Assembly: GCA_017601225.1 (NCBI GenBank)
Contig: JAFNIX010000021.1
Span: 1 to 34,753, forward strand
Length of the DNA stretch: 34,753 bases
Direction of reading: 5' to 3'
Origin: Candidatus Brockarchaeota archaeon
GTDB lineage: Archaea > Thermoproteota > EX4484-205 > JAAOZP01
In this document: positions 31,787 through 34,753 of the stretch, piece by piece
Layout: the number at the start of each line of letters is the position of its first letter
How positions within the stretch are numbered: position 1 is the first letter of the stretch
Made by a program: the position numbers and the translations under genes
Notes under the pieces: model-generated
Seen by the model: the letters and a program-made list of their open reading frames with translations, nothing else
Database searches by the model: none
What the model was told of the DNA's origin: nothing

Positions 31787-31910
31787 TGGCGAGGGCCGGA
31801 TTTGAACCGACTGTGCCCGTTTTTACGGCCGACACCCCGGTCTTCAGCCGGGCGCTCTCCCAGGTTGCCCCGAGATATATTTGAATTTTTCTCGTCTGAG
31901 CTACCTCGCC
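31787..31910 (-). tRNA. tRNA-Phe(GAA) with two introns
   Basis: On the minus strand GGCGAGG (31910-31904) pairs with CCTCGCC, with discriminator A at 31787. The anticodon arm is CCCGG-CTGAAGA-CCGGG, giving GAA. The normal intron site is uninterrupted. A 31-base insertion (about 31865-31895, with an internal CGAGA/TCTCG hairpin) splits the D-loop between GCTCAG and CCTGGGAGAGC. A second insertion of about 19 bases (CCGT-AAAA-ACGG hairpin) lies between the variable loop GTGTC and the T-stem GTCGG. Splice points are ambiguous because GTCGG is repeated. CCA is not encoded. Confidence 0.9.
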
Positions 31911-32404
31911 TATGTCTGCTTATTCCAAGGGGCTTCTATTTTAATTTTGCTCTTTCGTGGCGTTTGGTAATGCTTTTTCATTGTTCTTCTGGTTTTTAGG
32001 CTTGTTTACGCGTTTTCGCCATTTTTTAGGGTCATAGTGTTTCCTACCTTCTGAAGAGGGGCAAATTAATATTGGTTGTATGTTTAGTGAATGACCCTGA
32101 ACTCAAAATGGTTTATAAATCCGTTTGACTATGTAGGTGGACTTTCTTAACACATTCTATTTCCATTGGCTAATATTCTCCGCCATTTTTAAACCTGTCC
32201 TATCTTAACGCAAGTTTATACAAGTGCTCCTTGGTTACACAGCTTCAGGCGGTTTGAATTTCTTCCCTGTCCTGACAGAAGCGAGCTTGACGCCCCATAA
32301 ACATTCTTTCTAAAAAGAACTAAATCTTCCATATACAAACTATTTAATATGCATTAAAAAATAAATACTGCCCAGCGCAGATTTCTCTAAAGAGGTAGTG
32401 GGGT
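31911..32404. other. intergenic, no gene seen
   Basis: These 490 AT-rich bases precede the Cys-rich operon. They hold the tRNA-Phe promoter at the left (AAATTAAAATAG on the minus strand near 31945) and AAAATAAATA near 32355, the likely TATA of the next operon. I see no RNA gene or credible open frame. Confidence 0.45.
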
Positions 32405-32656
32405 GTGAAACCATTAGGGGGTGCCCGTTTAAAGGTCATCGGAATAGTAACGGTTCTCCTGCTCCTCATCTCCATCCTTATCATCGCCTCCCCATGGAGC
32501 AAGGGAAACCACCAGTATAAATGTAAAAGCTGCGGAGCAAGCGGCAACAACGACCCCCAGACACCTCAATCTGAGCCGGTGATCGAGAAGCTCGAAGGCC
32601 AGCGCGTGCTACTAAGGCTGGATACCAACCGGTACTGGGCAACTCCTGCGGGTTAA
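32405..32656 (+). CDS. small signal-anchored protein with CxxC
   Basis: The product has 83 residues from a GTG start, with GAGGTAG just upstream. A basic N-terminus is followed by a strong helix (about 10-28, IGIVTVLLLLISILIIA), then a CKSC motif at 40-43 and a charged tail. No family is recognised. It ends two bases before the Cys-rich protein gene. It may be that protein's secretion partner, or the detached signal sequence of one larger precursor if a frameshift separates them. Confidence 0.6.
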   Translation: MKPLGGARLKVIGIVTVLLLLISILIIASPWSKGNHQYKCKSCGASGNNDPQTPQSEPVIEKLEGQRVLLRLDTNRYWATPAG

Positions 32657-32658
32657 GG

Positions 32659-33150
32659 ATGAAGAAAAGCCTTGAAGATATGTCTATCGAGTACCTAGTG
32701 GTTGGAATAGATTATGCAGGGGACCGGGAATCCAGACCCGTCGTAGCTCTAGTGTTTCTGGAACCATACAGAGAGGCTTATGGCTTCAGACTAGATTACA
32801 AGAGGAACCTGTTAGAATTATTGGTTAAGGCTTCAAACGGCAAGGCAATCGGATTATTGCTAAACGACTACGGCATGGAGACGATTAACAACATTCCTCC
32901 CATCGTAACCCAGAATTGCAATCCATGTGAGGTTCCAGTTTTCACTTGTACCAGCTGGAATGTGTATTGCATTATTACTTGCTGTGTTTCCTGCGTGTTT
33001 ACTGGCAATATTCCGCTGTTTCTTGCATGTGTTTTTGCATGGTGTCCCATGTGTGCTAGTGGTTGTTGCACAGGTGGTTATTGGACATGCTATCCATGCC
33101 AAGGAGGAAACTGCTACATGGTGGAGTGTTATGGTTGCCCTGGATGTTAG
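32659..33150 (+). CDS. protein with 18-cysteine C-terminal domain, archaeocin-like candidate
   Basis: The 163-residue product has two parts. Residues 1-86 are a Cys-free, charged alpha/beta segment with no signal peptide. Residues 87-163 hold 18 cysteines, mixed with Gly, Trp, Tyr and a hydrophobic stretch (GNIPLFLACVFAW), ending GCPGC. A compact 77-residue Cys-rich C-terminus cut from a longer precursor is reminiscent of halocin C8, a 76-residue, ten-Cys archaeocin released from its precursor. I cannot claim homology. Its stop overlaps the start of a four-helix membrane protein by seven bases, and a related membrane protein follows, as expected for immunity. A metal-binding role is the main alternative. 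Confidence 0.65.
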   Translation: MKKSLEDMSIEYLVVGIDYAGDRESRPVVALVFLEPYREAYGFRLDYKRNLLELLVKASNGKAIGLLLNDYGMETINNIPPIVTQNCNPCEVPVFTCTSWNVYCIITCCVSCVFTGNIPLFLACVFAWCPMCASGCCTGGYWTCYPCQGGNCYMVECYGCPGC

Positions 33151-33581
33151 AGAGGTGGGAGCATTTGGCGTCTGGAAATAAATATTGTTTGTTTAAATTC
33201 AAATTGTCGCTTCGGTCTGTAGGACTTATTCTCATAATTCTGGCAATCGGCATAACATATCATTTCTTAGAACAAACATTTGCGAGCTTGCTTTTCCTCG
33301 GATCTTGTTTAAGTTTCGCAGCCGCATATTCTCTCGGAATATGTATAGAGCAATTTAACTTCAAAAACAGTATTGTAATATCCTTTTCTCTCTTATCCAT
33401 GTTCCTCTGCGTTTTGATGATGATTTATTCTCAGTACCTCTATTTTTCGAATCAACTTGCATGGCATATGCCTTATGTATTTGCACTAATATGGGCATTT
33501 TTCCTACTTCCGTCTTTCCTGTCCTTTACATATTGCTTACTTAAGGCATATTCTAAAAGAAATTCAAATAGCATATACTAA
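33144..33581 (+). CDS. small membrane protein, candidate immunity or export partner
   Basis: About 145 residues with four predicted helices. I place the start at ATG 33144 (seven-base overlap with the Cys-rich gene). TTG 33165, preceded by GAGGTGGG, is equally possible. The segment ICIEQFNFKN then SFSLLSM matches FIERFGFKSR then SFSLLFA in the membrane protein at 33672, so the two are paralogues. Translational coupling to the Cys-rich protein suggests a partnership, such as self-protection. Confidence 0.65.
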   Translation: MLERWEHLASGNKYCLFKFKLSLRSVGLILIILAIGITYHFLEQTFASLLFLGSCLSFAAAYSLGICIEQFNFKNSIVISFSLLSMFLCVLMMIYSQYLYFSNQLAWHMPYVFALIWAFFLLPSFLSFTYCLLKAYSKRNSNSIY

Positions 33582-33671
33582 GCTGCTTTATGGCGGCGTG
33601 TATGGAGTGCCCGGTGTGCTTTGGTTAAGAAGGGGGCTGGGTTAAAAGAGGTATAGCAAGGCGAATTACAA

Positions 33672-34097
33672 ATGTTGAGGGAATTAGAAGGTGTAAGAGA
33701 ATGGATATGGAAGCCGTTTTATTTTCAGCCCCTTTGGTTTCTGGCGCTCGCCGCAATCATACTGGTCGTTCTGATTGAAGCATCCCGCTATCTCTACGGG
33801 TTAAGCCTTGGAGACTGGAAGTTTGGCGCATCCTTCTTGCTGTTCGCGATAGTCCTCTGCATCGGTGCTTTCATTGAGCGATTCGGCTTCAAGAGCAGGG
33901 GTCTAACACTCCTCTCGTTCTCCCTTCTCTTCGCCTCAAACGTATTCTACGTGCTCGGATTCACATTCCTTCTCCTAATGAAATCGCAAGTGGAACTCAT
34001 GATATTCTTGCCGTTCGTAGTCGCATCGACAGCTCTATTGCTCATGCATTCTCTCAAGATAGCTTACAACATGCTGAGGATAGAGAAGAAAGCTTGA
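33672..34097 (+). CDS. small membrane protein, paralogue of the preceding one
   Basis: The 141-residue product has four predicted helices (about 20-37, 50-68, 78-103, 108-127) and a basic end. Family not recognised. It shares the helix-2/loop pattern FIERFGFKS with the upstream membrane protein, showing a local duplication. It ends about 220 bases before the alaS start region. It probably has a related role in the Cys-rich operon. Confidence 0.7.
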   Translation: MLRELEGVREWIWKPFYFQPLWFLALAAIILVVLIEASRYLYGLSLGDWKFGASFLLFAIVLCIGAFIERFGFKSRGLTLLSFSLLFASNVFYVLGFTFLLLMKSQVELMIFLPFVVASTALLLMHSLKIAYNMLRIEKKA

Positions 34098-34210
34098 GCT
34101 TAGGTGAATCATGAGGGTTTGAATTAGGCTCGCTTCATGCTGAGGCAGTATACTGGTAAGTGTTAACAGCTACGAAACCGGTTGAAATACTGGTGTGCTT
34201 GAGCTGAAAC

Positions 34211-34219
34211 CTATAAAAG
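34211..34219 (+). promoter_or_regulatory. strong TATA-like box with no obvious gene
   Basis: CTATAAAAG is a near-ideal archaeal TATA box about 100-160 bases before either alaS start, with a T-rich stretch soon after. It could give alaS a long leader or drive a short RNA. Confidence 0.3.
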
Positions 34220-34269
34220 GTTCCTATTGTTTTTACTTTCTGCCCACTCTGCCCCCTCCTTCTTAACGG

Positions 34270-34283
34270 TTAGCACGCGCTAA
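34270..34283 (+). repeat. TTAGCAYGC-type intergenic palindrome, copy 4
   Basis: TTAGCACGCGCTAA is 14 bases with arms TTAGC and GCTAA, close to copy 1 (12 of 14 positions). It lies 36 bases before the upstream alaS start. Confidence 0.35.
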
Positions 34284-34375
34284 AGAACAATAAATCGCTA
34301 TGCCATTTTAATCTTTAGATGGTTCTGGTAGGAAGACATAAATCATCCTGCATTCCCTTTTTCAGAGATTTAAGG

Positions 34376-34753
34376 ATGAAACACGATTTCGGCGAGGACG
34401 AGTATCGCCTAGAGTTCCTGAGTAGGGGCGGTTTCATTAGGAGAAGGTGTTTTAAATGCGGCAGGTTCTTCTGGACCCTCGACCCGTCTAAGGATGACTG
34501 TGGAGAGTCTCCCTGCTCGCCCTATACTTTCATAGGCAGAAGGGTGGGCAGAAGTATGGATGATTTAAGCCAGGTTAGGAGTGCTTTCTTGGGCTTCTTC
34601 AAAAGCAGGGGACACGAGGTTATTTCGCCTTATCCTGTTGTATGCAGGTGGAGGGATGATCTGTATCTTACTGACGCGAGCATAGTTGATTTCCAGCCTT
34701 ATGTTACGGATGGTATTATTCCTCCTCCGGCTAATCCTCTAGTGATTTCCCAG
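34376..34753 (+). CDS. alaS: alanyl-tRNA synthetase, N-terminal part (runs off the window)
   Basis: It charges tRNA-Ala. The 126 visible residues match the archaeal form: DEYRLEFLSRGGFIRRRC, a Cys cluster CFKCGRFFWTLDP...DCGESPC that binds zinc, then the start of the class II catalytic core (VRSAFLGFFKSRGHEVI; VCRWRDDLYLTDASI). ATG 34376 has AAGG beside it. An in-frame ATG at 34319 would add 19 residues and has a TATA-like AATAAATC about 27 bases before it, so a longer leaderless form is possible. The 3' end lies outside the window. Confidence 0.92.
   Translation, partial: MKHDFGEDEYRLEFLSRGGFIRRRCFKCGRFFWTLDPSKDDCGESPCSPYTFIGRRVGRSMDDLSQVRSAFLGFFKSRGHEVISPYPVVCRWRDDLYLTDASIVDFQPYVTDGIIPPPANPLVISQ

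Noticed and set aside
1219..31910. Direct-repeat att pair formed by the tRNA-Phe fragment and the tRNA-Phe gene
   Set aside because: The two copies are inverted, whereas integration leaves direct repeats. Kept only as a scar plus possible inversion.
31802..31999. 65-codon open frame on the plus strand
   Set aside because: It lies antisense across tRNA-Phe; chance frame.
1..34753. CRISPR arrays, IS transposases, ribosomal RNA
   Set aside because: No regularly spaced repeats, transposase-like proteins or rRNA sequences were seen.

Overview
The window comes from an archaeon, most likely a thermophilic member of the Thermoproteota. The evidence is an Orc1/Cdc6 initiator, an archaeal-type alanyl-tRNA synthetase, archaeal TATA boxes placed for leaderless transcripts, many TTG/GTG starts, and tRNA genes without encoded CCA that carry small introns at unusual positions (D-loop, T-loop, variable/T-stem). 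I cannot assign a genus from sequence alone.

Layout. 0-1.2 kb: orc1/cdc6, followed by a 22-base copy of a tRNA-Phe 3' end. 1.6-10.9 kb: a secreted protein, then a 2339-residue membrane-anchored giant that ends in a nuclease-like module of lower GC, then an oppositely oriented small gene. I read this as a candidate archaeal polymorphic toxin with its immunity gene. 11-12 kb: tRNA-Ser with two introns, and a transglutaminase-like protein whose membrane anchor is cut off by an in-frame TAA.

12.4-18.7 kb holds the most interesting block. It contains a Cys-pair protein resembling DUF483, a ribbon-helix-helix regulator, an ABC ATPase and permease, a 61-residue peptide ending in four CxxGx pentads, a TldD-type protease and a radical SAM/SPASM enzyme. 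It reads as an undescribed RiPP (ribosomally made, modified peptide) cluster: precursor, maturase, leader protease, exporter and regulator. Three of its promoters share a CTTAAATAT box.

19-27.7 kb is mostly housekeeping or metabolic: glucosamine-6-phosphate deaminase, a kinase/deoxyribosyltransferase-like fusion, a membrane-anchored SagB-type nitroreductase, a membrane-anchored GH3 glycosidase and proB-proA. Among these lie a decayed tRNA-Ala, tRNA-Leu, tRNA-Val and a small two-gene pair abutting tRNA-Leu.

28.2-31.7 kb is a five-gene ABC export operon led by a small Trp-rich secreted polypeptide. After tRNA-Phe (two introns), 32.4-34.1 kb carries a protein with 18 cysteines in its last 77 residues plus two related small membrane proteins, a candidate archaeocin/immunity group. 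The window ends inside alaS. Three or four separate modules therefore appear devoted to making, exporting or resisting peptides and toxins, interleaved with tRNA genes and tRNA relics.
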